This document shows positions 25,101 through 35,925 of a DNA stretch of 64,000 bases, one piece after another; positions within the stretch are counted from its first letter, which is position 1; every line of letters starts with the position of its first letter. Under the pieces are notes generated by a model that was not told where the DNA came from, did not search any database, and saw nothing but the letters and a program-made list of their open reading frames with translations. The DNA comes from Eonycteris spelaea (taxonomy: Eukaryota; Chordata; Mammalia; Chiroptera; Pteropodidae). Position numbers and translations under genes: made by a program. Location of the stretch: positions 8,134,501 to 8,198,500 of the forward strand of contig PUFA01000057.1 of the NCBI GenBank assembly GCA_003508835.1, read 5' to 3'.

Positions 25101-28100
25101 TCCAAGGTAGTGATACATTCAAATAGGGCAATGATGTTAAGAGCATTGGCTCTGAAGCTGCTGCTGGGTTCAAATCCCATCTCCATCATTACTTCAGAAA
25201 CCCTGGTCAAGTTACTTAATCTCTCATACCTCAGTTTCCTCATTTGTACAATGGAGTAGTTCCTATATCACATGGTTGTCAAGAGGATTAAATGACAATA
25301 TCTGTAAAGTGCTTAGAACTATGTCTGCCACATAGCAAGTGCTATAAAAGCTTTTGTTAATCTAACAATATTAAAATGAGTAGAGATAATCAAGATCTTA
25401 AAATTGCATAATAAAGTGGATTCTCATTATTTGTGATAGTTATGTTCTATGAAGTCACTGTGACTACTTAATTAGTGAATACCAAATCACTGCTCCTACG
25501 GGAAGCATGCATGTATATGAATATAATATGTAGGTTATAACCTTAAATCTGAAAAACTAACCGTTCGATTCTATTTATAAGAAAAAAAAAGTTCAGAAGT
25601 GTTAAGTGACATGCCAGAGGCTGCCTACTAACCAGAGCCAGAGAAGGGATTCAAACCTGCTCAATTAGCACCAGAGCCAGAGCTTCTTTCACTACACTGC
25701 ACTGCCCCATCCCACCTCCATCCTCTGATAATCTCTGTATGAGAGCAGAGACAAGAAGGATTATCACCTTAGCTGGGATCATATGCCTAAGGTAACTCAA
25801 ATTTTTCATCATTCTGTGCTTGTTTGCAAATGATTGTGAAAGTGCCACAAATAGTGATTTTAGGTTTACAGATAAATTTTAGCAAGCAGAATTCACAAAC
25901 ATGGAAACAATGAAAAATGAGGATTGACTATCAGTTGCTAAAAGTGCTTTTACATGTTATCATCTAATCTTATAAGCAGCCCACGGTAGGAATCTTTACT
26001 CATTTTAAAGATGAGGATACTAAATCTCAAAGGAATTGACTGACTAATTGGGGTTACATGGCTAAAAAATAGTAAATCTTTCGATGGATCCCAGTAATGC
26101 TGCTAATGACCAACTTAAACCATAAAAAAATAAAACTGGCTATAGCAGCCAGGGACTTAGTGTGTTATTTTCCACAAGGAACCACAGCATTAGTAGAAAT
26201 CTGAAGTCTCACTGGAAAATACTCAAACAATTATGCAGACCACAAACTTTTCTCCTGACCGAACCTATGTCCTTAGAAAACATACATGTAGCTTATACAG
26301 CAAATGAAATTTGCCTTCTTGATTTCTAGGCCAACAGGAATAACTGTGTCTTGACTTAACTACACCTCCACGAACAGCACTCAGGCAATAGTGGCAGCAT
26401 TCAGACCTTGTCCAAAGGATATATCGTTCGTAAATGGTGCGGGCCCGATCCACCTCTTTGTATCGCAGCTCAAAGTTGATATAGGAGTGCCAGGCTTGCT
26501 CCTCAGGCTGCCATTCCATCCAGCGTTCAAACACCTGCCGAGCACCAGCAATGTTCCCCAGCATCTCCTCCATGTATGTGTACTTGTACCTTTAACAAAA
26601 ACATCCAATAATATGTGTCATGGTCAAAATGACTCAGGGGAAAAAAAAATGTTTTTTGGCAATTTCTGGTTCTAACTTTATTAAATGTGAAGATTTAAGA
26701 CTTTATCTTCTCTGAAGGTTAAATCAAACACGTTTTCTTATTAAAACAGAAATTTGAAAAGGATGAAGCATTGGAAAAAAATATATTTGTGTTAAAGACT
26801 GCTTAGTTTAATGAGAAGTTTCTTATGCATAAAAGACTCAATCAAAATTTTAATTTTGATTACACAGCTATTATACACTGATTATGACTTTATTAGACCA
26901 CAGGACATTAAAAAGTGCTTATGCACAATAATATATGCAAAGTTAAATTTGTATATATAGTAATAACTATGTAAATGAAATAAATACCTAAATATGGAAC
27001 TTTCCTAGTGTACAAAAAGCCATTTCTTTAGATCATAAACTTACCAGAACTGGTTGACTCGAGGCAGAGTTGTTATGGCCCGGTCCCAGATATTTCGGGC
27101 ATGGTTGACCTGGCGATTCTTCATTTCCATTTCTGCATATTTCAGCCAGAGTGTAATATTTCGGTAGTCCACATCTAAAGCACGTTCATATATGGATCTA
27201 GCCCTTAAGAAGCAAGATTTGGAGGGCATCAAGAGCAGTACATACAACACATGTAGAAACTATTTCAAACTATCTGCAGTACCCTCCTATTTTATCAAGT
27301 GTCCACCATGAGTTAGGTTCTAGACATAAAAAAGTGAAAAAATATGATGTTCTCAGGAACCTTACGAAGACTTAGAGGAAGGTAGACATGCATGAAATTG
27401 TAATGCAATGTGATAAACGTTACAGTCAAGATCTCTGTACAGGAAGCAAATGGAAAGAAAAAAGTCTGGTGGAAAGGGTTAAGCAACAGGTATCTCCAGA
27501 ATTGAGGAAAGTCTCAGAGGCCAAGTGGGGTGGAGAGTGATGGTCATTCTAGACAGAGAAAACAGCTAAGTGTCACACTGAGGAGACATGATGTATTCGT
27601 GGAGTGGTAGGTATGCAGCACAATGGGGGCAAGGGTTATGCTGGAAAAGTATGGAAAGGCTGGACAACAGGAATGGCCAAGTTGTGATTTTAATCTTATT
27701 AGTCACTGGTTTGCAGAGGAACGATTATTCTTAAAAATATCAGTATCAGTTGAAATTGTATTTCTCTAGCTGTAGAGTCTATGCTGGTGGTTGAGACCCA
27801 CCTGCAGTCTCCTCCTCTGCTCCCCCAAGAACTAGCCTGTAATAGTGCCCCTGAAGCCCCTCAAAGGAACCCTAGGGTTCCATGGAACAAACTTTGAAAA
27901 TTACTGCAGGTGACACAATCTTTTACTTGCTTTAACTTTTTCTATTTTTTTGTATCTGTTAACTCATTACATTTTTGTGTACAAAATTACATGCTCAGCA
28001 ATTTTACCTTTGAATCTCCTTTAGACTCTCTTCCCATTGTGCATATTTTATCCAGTTACTAATCACAGTCCTGTTTTTTCTTATATTATCTTCAAAAGTC

Positions 28101-30936
28101 TGGAAGAAGTCAAAAAGGGTAAAATTAAAGAGAAAATAAAAATTACATCATCCTTTGTCTATTAATCCTTACAAAAAAGGTTCCTAATTTTGTTATTTTA
28201 AAAAATTACATCCTAGAATCCTTGTGAAATAATAAATCCACTACAGAAGGTTACAATCACAGGTGTTTCAAATGTTGATATTCCCTTATTTCCCACAACT
28301 AACTAATACTATAATATACTCTATTTGTTCCTAACAAGAAAATGGTTTTGACTAAGTCTTTTTGTTAATGTTTCAGAATTTCATACACAATTCATTAAAG
28401 ATAATTAATAAGTAGATACATCAAAATTAGTGGTTTAAAACATTGGTTTAAACAGTGGACCTTTTTGGCACCAGGGACTGGTGCTATGATGAGGATCTAA
28501 TGCCTGATGATCTGAGGTGGAGCTGAGGCAGTGATGCTAGTGCTAGGGAGAGGCTGCAAATACAGATGAAGCTTTGCTGCTAGCCTGCCACTCACTCTTG
28601 GTGTGTAGCCCAGTTCCTAAAAGGCCACAGACCTATATAGGTCTGTGGCTTGGGGGCTGGGGATCTGTAATTTAAAATAATCCCACATTCTTGGGTGAGA
28701 AGGTCAAATCAGATCCCCAGTATTCTCAGGTCTCTTTCCCTTATCTTGACTCTTAACACAGAGGGTGGTACAGACAAAAGCACAGACCTCAGTCCCACTA
28801 AGACTAGCTCTCTTCCCAGCTGTCAGTTGTTCTGCTTGTGAAACTTCTACTAACCTTTGATTCAGCAACAAAAATTGTCTCTGGTGGACTTAATTTCTTT
28901 ATACTCTAAAAAGACAACTCATGACATATTTCATGAAGTTCAGCAAAATGCAGTTATCTGGTAACCAGAAGTTACGTTATTTATGTGGCTAGAAACATCA
29001 ATCTCTTTTCATCTTATAGTCTTGCTAACTAATGAGGAACTTTTCAAATTCTGGCCTATAAATTCTTAACAATATACTGAAAGACATCGCATTGACTGAC
29101 CTTCCTTTTCCGTAGTTTGTAATCATTTAATTCTTCTTCATCTGTGATCTTCTGTTGAGGTGGAGGTGGAAGAAGCTCAAGTTCTCTTTCTTTAGCTTCT
29201 CTTAAGAGCTGTTCGGCAGTTATCTGTACCTCGGCTGGAGCTTTGTTTTTTACCTTTTAAGACAAGATGTTTCTATTTTAGGAGATGCTCTTCACACAAT
29301 GTTTAAGAAACAAACACTTTTAGGATGTGAACTTTATATGTATTACAAAATACTCTCTTTTAATGACATGCTCCCATTTATCTGTGCAACTAAATAGAAA
29401 AAGTGTTTTCTATCTTATCCATGATATCTATTAAAAGGCTATAGAGAAAAGGTGGCAAAAATAGCAAATTTTCCCTTTTAGATTAGTAATATAAAATACT
29501 TTGAGGCCGCCTAGGGAAGATTCCCATAGAGGTTCTGTTTTATCAAGATGTATACTGTATCTTATCAAGCTTTACAACCTCAATTTACAGAATTCTTAAG
29601 TTAGGTCTCAGAAAGATAGATGATAATGCCCCAGGTTGATAACTGCATTTGGTTTTTCATGGCATTTCAAGTTAAAGACAATATTTGGTAAGTTCCTATC
29701 ATTAGACTATAAGCTTCCTGAGGTGTTAGAGCTGGGAAGTCCAACACGATGGCCATGAATCACATGTGGTGAGTGTAAATTGAGATGGGCTGTAAGTGTA
29801 AAATACACAGTGGATTTTGCGGACTTAGTATAAAAAAAAGAATTACATAACTAAATTTTTTATATTGATTACATGCTGGAATGACAATAACAGTGGGTTA
29901 TTAAATAAAATATATATATAATTAAAATTAACATCCCGTTTTGACTTTTTAACATAGCTATGAGAAAACTTAAATTACATATGTGGCTCACATTAAATTT
30001 CTACTGGACCAGTGTTGCCCGATAAGTTTATGGAATGGAATTACAAGAAATATTAATTATTTAGTGTTATATATGGAATAATGATGATACTAATGATGAT
30101 AGCTCTTTTCTAATGAGGATTAAGTACCAGACACTGTGTTATGTGTTTTATATGCATTATGTCTGGAAGTCATCTACAAATAGGACCATACTACACAACA
30201 AGCTCAAGAGAGTCATCTGGGCTGCAGAAACAGAAAGGAGGGAGAAGATCCATAAACGCTTAGGAAAAAGACTGTTACATATTAAAAACTAATAAATATC
30301 AGCCACTGATGAGAATATTATACAACATAAAATTGTTTAATTAACTTAAATTATGCCACTACACAACTCTTGTCATCTACTTTCATTCTTTCCACCCAGT
30401 TGGGCTAACTCCTATTCGGCCTTCCAGTTTCAGCGTAAATGTCACTTCCTTAACAAAGTTTACACTGGAGACACCCTCACACAACCCCGATTTTCCACTG
30501 AACGTTCTACTTTACCTTAGTAGTATTTGGCAAGGTTGCAATTTTGCACCTTTGTCTTATTTGTGTCCTGTCTGTCGCCCGCATTTGTGTGTGCAGCTCT
30601 GCAACGCCTAACACACTGCCTGCCTCAGTTATTTCTGCTGAAGGACCCCACTCTTTCCCCCCGCAAAAACACCTCCCCAGAACAAGGGCCAACGTGGACG
30701 CGGACTGTGCTCCGGGGTGACAGGAGCCTACCCCCACCGCCGATTATCCCTTCCCTTCATTCTCCCCTTCTGCCCCGCCCGGGGTGGGCCCGCTCCTCGG
30801 GCGCTTTCCTGCCCCGGGTACCACGGAGACTGGGGCGAGCCCCGATTCCAGGTCCGTTCCCACAAGACTTTTCGCTATCGCCTACCTTAGCCACTTTGGG
30901 AATTCTCTGCTTCCCGGCTGCGGTGGAGGCCGCCAT
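16157..30936 (-). CDS. CRNKL1: CRNKL1, crooked-neck pre-mRNA splicing factor (14 coding exons)
   Basis: Human homologue of yeast Clf1, a HAT-repeat (half-a-TPR) superhelical scaffold that joins the spliceosome with the PRP19-associated complex and stays through catalysis; nuclear. Exons 5' to 3': 30936-30886, 29253-29101, 28099-28008, 27203-27045, 26589-26423, 24515-24337, 23196-23026, 21957-21766, 21051-20992, 20280-20200, 19461-19222, 18049-17948, 17499-17251, 16322-16157. Repeated W-x-x-Y/F and R-A-R-x-I-Y-E-R helices run from exon 3 to exon 13; the tail is Lys-rich then acidic (DESES). Two bases restored, the sum is 687 residues, the length of the human short form. Start: ATG at 30936 in GCAGCCATGG, with an in-frame stop 17 codons upstream. 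The exon 5/6 intron is U12-type AT-AC. Odd: 2-nt deletion in exon 14 (see findings). It ends tail-to-tail with NAA20 and shares a promoter with CFAP61. Confidence 0.96.
16700..17180 (+). repeat. Possible L2 fragment in CRNKL1 intron 13
   Basis: Pyrimidine-rich sequence of L2-like composition (CTTCATTTCCCTCTATCCTG, CCAGGCTGTCTGCTC). The match is weak and it may be unrelated intron sequence. Confidence 0.3.
20620..20935 (+). repeat. L2 3' end
   Basis: It ends with ACTAGACTGTAAGCTA..., CATAGTGCCTAATATAGG and CAATCAATAAATATTATTTCACTGAAT, the typical L2 terminus. Confidence 0.55.
21225..21307 (-). other. CRNKL1: Candidate 83-nt poison/cassette exon in CRNKL1 intron 8
   Basis: On the minus strand, a good acceptor (pyrimidine-rich run ending GCTATCAG) precedes 83 nt that end at CAAAG with donor GTAGTT. 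The segment is open for 27 codons in the phase left by exon 8 (starts AKSLSTEK). Because 83 is not divisible by three, inclusion shifts exon 9 into a frame with TAA about 15 codons later, predicting nonsense-mediated decay. If spliced as a last exon it would end at the adjacent TAG. No transcript evidence can be seen here. Confidence 0.4.
22140..22450. mobile_element. Tigger-like DNA transposon fossil
   Basis: It begins TATCCCCTTATCTGCAGGATATATTCCAAGACC and continues with AATTAAGGGTTGCTTGAACA and CACGTCCC-like blocks, a layout I recall from mariner/Tigger-class MER elements. The family name is uncertain. Confidence 0.5.
23290..23930 (+). repeat. L2 fragment
   Basis: A long pyrimidine-rich run with CTTTCTTGCTAAAACCCTTTAATACTTCC, CAGAATAGAATCTGAATTCC-like and ACAAGACCCTGCATTGACCTTAG blocks follows the L2 order (the purchase of 'AAACCC...AATGGCTTCC...AAGGCCCT'). 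Confidence 0.5.
24516..26422 (-). other. CRNKL1: U12-type AT-AC intron of CRNKL1
   Basis: On the minus strand the exon ends GAACGAT and the intron begins ATATCCTTT (26422-26414), the exact U12 AT-AC donor consensus. It ends TTTCTTTAAT (24535-24526, branch-like) followed by CCCCTGCAC, with the terminal AC at 24517-24516. Joining T to TT GTA CTT restores [12 protein letters not shown], as in the human protein. No GT donor or AG acceptor is available at the required phase. Confidence 0.93.
24735..26060. repeat. Cluster of MIR fragments and a DNA-transposon piece in the CRNKL1 U12 intron
   Basis: MIR-like blocks lie at about 24735-24925, 25120-25350 (the best: GGGTTCAAATCCCATCTCC, CTCAGTTTCCTCATTTGTA, GTGCTTAGAACTATG), 25590-25700 and 25920-26060. 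Bases 25421-25560 and 25770-25930 look like ends of one Tigger/Charlie-type element. Confidence 0.55.
28453..28667. mobile_element. Non-autonomous hAT-type element, copy 1
   Basis: It starts CAGTGGACCTTTTTGGCACC and ends GGGGCTGGGGATCTG, imperfect inverted ends, with a shared internal block (TGATGATCTGAGGTGGAGCT, CAAATACAGATGAAGC). The same family is at 54795-55017. Confidence 0.7.
29725..30025. mobile_element. hAT-type MER fragment (ACATGTGG family), copy 1
   Basis: Terminal blocks GGCCATGAATCACATGTGG and ACATATGTGGCTCACATT with CTACTGGACCAGTG flank an AT-rich centre. A second copy with the same ends is at about 52845-53165. Confidence 0.5.
30370..30640 (+). repeat. Possible L2 fragment upstream of the CpG promoter
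   Basis: TTCCAGTTTCAGCGTAAATGTCAC, CTTAGTAGTATTTGGC and TGTTTGTC-type blocks resemble the L2 3' half. Match by eye only. Confidence 0.35.
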
Positions 30937-31440
30937 GGCTGCAGCAGAAGACCTCGAGCGAACCCTGGACCACAAAAATCTGCCCTAAGGGTTCGTGAAC
31001 GCCCCAAAACTTTCTGACAACAAACCGGATCCCGGAACCGGAAGCGGAACTGGCTTGGGTGACCTTTGACCTCCAGCACGCGCCGGGACCGTAAGAGCGT
31101 CGTTTCTGTGGTAACCTTGTTGCGCGTCCTCCTTAGATTGCCGTGTGGAGCGCGGCTTCCGGAGCTGTGGGTGAGGTGGGTAGAGCTGCCCTGCCCGGCA
31201 AGGGACGTGTGGGTATAGGGAGTCAGGGGTGCATCTCCAGGTCAGTCTCCGGGATTGAGGTGACCGCATGGGGACGGGTGGATCAATCGAGCCGTGGAAC
31301 CAAGCTCCGATCCGATGATTGGGGGCTGAGGAAGGGAGGCAGGCCAGAAAACTACTATTTCCAGCATGCCAATGGGCGAGCTGTTGCGCTCTCAGCGGCC
31401 CCACACTGTGTTGCATTCTAGGCTTTGTAGTTTTGAGGTC
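30880..31440. promoter_or_regulatory. CpG-rich divergent promoter of CRNKL1 (-) and CFAP61 (+)
   Basis: This is the only CpG-dense stretch in the window and it sits between the CRNKL1 start codon and the CFAP61 gene body. Visible sites: ETS-like ACCGGAAGCGG at 31037-31047 and CTTCCGG near 31156; a DR1-like nuclear-receptor site TGACCTTTGACCT near 31060-31072; a ZNF143-type ACTACTATTTCCAGCATGCC at 31351-31370; CCAAT at 31369-31373; and a second ZNF143-like site on the opposite strand at 31431-31413. No TATA box is seen. A GTGAGG donor at 31171 could end a non-coding first exon of CFAP61 (inference). Confidence 0.75.
30985..31416 (-). other. Upstream ORF matching the N-terminal extension of the long CRNKL1 isoform, closed by a stop
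   Basis: A 143-codon minus-strand frame starts at ATG 31416 and ends at TAG 30987-30985, in the same frame as the CRNKL1 start 17 codons further on. Segments such as RRLTW, KEDAQ and the RSP...VPVPGS...SESF stretch recall the extra 161-residue N-terminus of the 848-residue human isoform, as I remember it. In this genome the TAG separates the two, so that long isoform cannot be made by simple read-through. Confidence 0.45.
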
Positions 31441-31799
31441 CCCTTAGTTTCTGGACGGTCATGCCCAAATAATTAACTCCGAGGTTTGTAATTTAAAAAA
31501 ACTGAAGATATTTTTAAGCCAGATAATAAAAAATAAAAAATGAATGAGTATACTACTATAAAACTAGCCAGCCTTCTTATCAGATAAATAGATGTTTAAA
31601 TTCTATGAATGTGCCTTAATTACATAAATTTTCTTGTACTTATGTCTTTAACTATGAGGATAAAAATATCTGTTTCACCTGGATTAAAGAGAAAATCTAT
31701 GCAAAGCTCTTAGTAAATATTAGCTGATATAATTCTTGACCTGCCTTCAAAAACAGAAAAATTAAATATGTGCAAGCAAATGGTTAAGAGAATTTTTTT

Positions 31800-32360
31800 T
31801 TAAAAAAAAGCAACCAAAGACTATTTCTTAGAGCAGTTTTAGGTTCACAGAAAAATTGAGTGAAAGGTGTAGATAATTCCCCTTTCCCCTTTCCTCCCCT
31901 CCCCCATCCTGTCCACTATCAACATAACCCACCTAAGTGGAACATTAATTACATTCCATAAATCTATATTGACACATTATCATACAAAGTCCATAGTCTA
32001 CATTAGGATTCACTCTTGGCGCTGTACATTCAGTGGGGTTTGACAAATAATATATGACACGTGTCCACCATCAGAATGTGCTAAAAAATAGTTTTACTAC
32101 TCTAAAAATCCTCTGTGCTGCACCTATTCATCCCTCCCTCTCCCTTTTGTACCCTGCAACCACTGATTTTTAAAAATTGTCTCTGGAGTTTTGCCTTTTC
32201 CAGAATGTTATAACAGTGGACTCATATAGTATGTAGCAACCTTTTTAGATTGGCTTCTCTCACTTAGTAATACGCACTTAAGATTCCTCGTCTTTTTTTG
32301 GAATGATGGTTCGTTGGTGAAGAGAATTTTTACTGTTAGAAGTCTCTTTTGGTGTCTGGA
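31800..32360 (-). mobile_element. Antisense L1 3' UTR fragment
   Basis: GAGCAGTTTTAGGTTCACAG begins a stretch that continues through CAACCACTGATTTTTAAAAA and CTTCTCTCACTTAGTAATACGC, the reverse complement of older L1M 3' ends. Confidence 0.6.
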
Positions 32361-32959
32361 AAAAATACGTATGTAGAAATATCATATCTATCTCTACAGA
32401 GACTGCTTTTGAAAAGAATTGTATGCTGATTTCTCAAACTGAAGTCATTTGTAACTATTAAAATATTTGCCATAGTTCTGTACACCTATTATTTAAATAT
32501 TTTTGTCTCACTTTTAAAATTTAAATAAATTAAATGAGATTTTACATTACTATGATAAAAAGGAGTCACCTATCAAAATAAACAACTATTAAAATAAAAA
32601 AGATTTTTCCCTTTAAATATTTCCCCTTAAATAATTTCCTTTAACTATGTATAATTGATTTAACAAAGTTTAAAGTTAATGCCTTTAGCCTCCTCTCAAA
32701 GATACAGACACCCAAAAGGCTTTATTTCTGATAGCTATCTTCCTACTTCACAATTTTTTATTGTCTGGTGATTCAGTTCAGCTTTTATTTCTTAAGCAAA
32801 ATTTATCATCATTACTTTTCTTTTTGTCATCAATGCTTATTTAGATATACCTGCAGGTTTACGTTCCCCTGACCCCAACACTTCATCCTGTATCCTACTC
32901 ATTTCTGATTTTAATTTTACTTTTCCTGATATATACCTTTTATTAGTTCTTTCAGTCAG

Positions 32960-33594
32960 TTTATTTAATTGGCAATTTCAGTCTTTTGTATGAAATCGTC
33001 TTTACTTCATCTTTTTTTTAATGATTGTTTAGCTAGGTGTAGAATTCTAGGTTAATGGTTATTTTTCCATCTGGATTTTTAAGATATTATTCTGATGGTT
33101 GAGAAACCATAGCCCATAGGCCAAATTCAGCCCATTGTCTATTTTTGTATAGTCAAATTTCAGTGCCCACAAGTAAATTTTTTTTGGAATACAGTCAAGC
33201 TCATTTATGTTCATATTATCTCTGGTTGTTATTGTGTTATAGTTGCAGAGTTGAATAGTTGTACAAAGAACATGTGGCTCAAAAAGTAGTCCATCCTCTA
33301 TACTAATTGTGTCTATTGTTGCTCATTGGAAATATACTTTCAGTGTAATTATTATTCTTTTGTAAGCAGTCTGTCCTTTATGTGCTTGCTTTCAGGTTTT
33401 CTCTTTGTCTTTGGGGTTTTGTAGTTTCATTACATTGTATTTATTTTTATTTTCCCGCTCAGAACTGAGGATTCATGTCTCTCACCAATTCTAAAAAATC
33501 ACTTGTCATTATCTTTAAACAACATTTAATCTTTTTGAAACTCCTATAAGACAGATTTTTTTATTGTCTTACATGTCTCTTTTTCTTTTTCCCC
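32960..33594 (-). mobile_element. Antisense L1-like stretch with a nested hAT fragment
   Basis: GCTAGGTGTAGAATTCTAGG and CTTTTGTAAGCAGTCTGTCC are L1-type antisense blocks. A hAT-type insertion (AGCCCATAGGCCAAATTCAGCC) occupies about 33085-33330. Confidence 0.45.
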
Positions 33595-35925
33595 CAGCAT
33601 TATTGAAATATAATAGAAAATAAGTTGCTCATATTTACATTGTATAATTCAATGAGTTTTATTTCAATTATAGTTGGCATAAAATAATATATTAGTTTCA
33701 GTTGCACAGCATAGTGATTAGAGATCCACATAACTCACAAAAGGATTACCCCACTAAATCTAGTACCCCTCGTCCCCCATACATATGATACACTTTATTA
33801 TAACATTGTTAACTATTTTCCTTATGCTACATTTATATTTCCATGTCTATTTTGTAACTGTCCATTTGTATTTAATTCCTTTGCTCTTTTTCACTATACC
33901 CCCTAATTGCCATCCATCTAGTAGCCCTCAAAATATTCTCTGTATTCATGAGTTTGTTTCTGTTTTCATCGTTGTTTATTTTGTTCTTTAGATTTCACAT
34001 GTATGTGAAATCATGTAGTATTTGTCTTTTTCTATCTGGTTTCATTCAATGCAATACCCTCTAGGTCATCAAAACAGTATATTTTTCCAACCCATTCTTT
34101 TTAGTCTGTGTGTGTCTTTTAATCTGAAGTGAATCTCTTGTAGGCAGCATAAGGGTCTTGTTTTCTTATCCATTCAACCACTCTATCTTTTGGTTGGAGC
34201 ACTTAATTCTTTTCCATTTGAGGTACTTGTTGATAAGAATGTAGTTATTACCATTGTTTATTCATGTTTTTGACAAATATTTTTTCTTCTTAAATCTCTT
34301 CAACATTTCCTGTAATATTGGCTTGGTGTTGATGAATTCCCTTAGGCTATTTTTGTCTGGGAAGCTCTTTTTCTGCACTTTGCTGGATAAAGTATTCCTG
34401 GTTGTAGATCCTGGGTTTTCATCATGTTGAATATTTTGTGCCAAGCCCTTCTGTCCTGCAAAGTTTCTTTTGAGAAATCAGCTGCCAGTCTTATGGGTGC
34501 TCCCTTGTAGGTAACTAACTGCTTTTCTTGTGCTGCTTTTAAGATTCTCTCTTTGTATTTAAACTCTGGCATTTTAATTATGATGTGTCTTGGTGTGGGC
34601 CTCTTTGTGTTCCTCTTTCTTGGGACTCTCTGAGCTTCCTTGGGTTGTATGTCTATTTCCTTCACCAGGTTGAGAAGTTTTCCATCATTATTTCTTCAGA
34701 TAGCTGTTCAACTTCTTGTTCTCCCTCTTCTCCTTCAGGTAGCCCTGTGACATGGATGTGTTTTTACATTCAATTTTGTCCCATAGGCTCTTTAATTATT
34801 ATTATAGTCTTGGCTTCCCTATCCTTGATATTGGTAGTTCGATCTTCCTTTTCATCCACTTTGTTTATTCCATTTAATATACTCTTCATCTCAGTTAATG
34901 TATTCTTGATTTCTCACTGCTTCCCTTTTGTAATTTCCATTTCTCACTGAATTCCTCTACACTTTTCCTAAGTTCATTGAGCATCTTTATAACCAGTGTT
35001 TTGAATTCTGCATCTGATGTATTGCTTGACTCCATTATTCATGGATCTCTGTTCTCTTCTCTCATATGGTTTCTGCTTCTTTGTTGACCCATTTTGGCTG
35101 CCTTTCTGTGTCTTTTTCTATGTACTGAGCAAAGTTCATAAGTCTCCCAGTCTTATTAGCGTGGCTTGTGTAGTAGTAGTTCAGCTGCAGGCCACATTTA
35201 GCCCCAGGCTGTGCTCCTCTGGGGCCACCTGTTAAGATTCAGTTAGCAATCCACAGATGCTGGGCTTACAGTTGCCTCAGGAGACCATGCAAGAAACCAA
35301 GGCCAGCTGCCACCAGTTGTGGGTATTAGAGCTGCTCAACAAGGAATACTGGACTCACCAAGGATACAACTGGTTGTGTCTTGGGTCAGGCAGCAAGTTG
35401 GGGGAGGCAGAGTTTCAGGGAATCCTCTGGGCAGAGCGACCTTTGTTAACCAGTTTGGTGATGTCTCAACTATTTTGGCACTGAGTACGCACACTGGGTG
35501 GTGGGGAGGGCGCAACAGAGGAACAGTGGATAGCACCAGCACTTCTGCCCGGAAGAAAGCCTCACCTCCGGCCCTTGCTCTAACTCAGTGTCCCCTCGTA
35601 AGTCCTTGGTACCCCATGAGGAGCCAACTGGGTGCTGGTGCTCAGAGTGAGCAAGTCCCTCACTACAAAAATCTGCTTGTGGGCATGGCCTTTAAGAGGT
35701 ACCTTTAAGTTGCCAGCAGCAGCTGCCAGAGCCTCTGTCCCACTCAGCTGCTTGGGACTGGGCAGCATTGTATTTTTACCCTTTCCTACCTCCAAGCCCT
35801 AGTTGTAGGGATTCTGTTATCTAGACCCCAGGTGACTCTGCTTTGTGTTTGCTTTGTGTTTCTGTCACAACTTTGATTTGGTTGCAGGAGGGGATGAATG
35901 AAGCATCTGTCTACATCATTTTGCT
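33595..35925 (-). mobile_element. Internally deleted L1 (HAL1-like), copy 2
   Basis: Same order as copy 1 on the minus strand: 5' UTR (35925-35030); ORF1 N-terminal part (about 35020-34800, degraded); ORF1 C-terminal domain at 34665-34342 (KERILKAAQEKQLVTYKGAP and ILYPAK visible) and its last residues to about 34262; a short ORF2 start; a jump near 34078; then 3' UTR to 33595. Frameshifts split ORF1, so it is dead. Confidence 0.78.

Noticed and set aside
30527..30988. A 153-codon plus-strand frame across the CRNKL1 promoter and first exon
   Set aside because: It is antisense to a conserved exon, its composition follows the CpG island, and it resembles no protein I know.
34342..34665. 107-residue basic protein
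   Set aside because: It is the L1 ORF1 C-terminal domain of a dead, internally deleted element, not a host gene.
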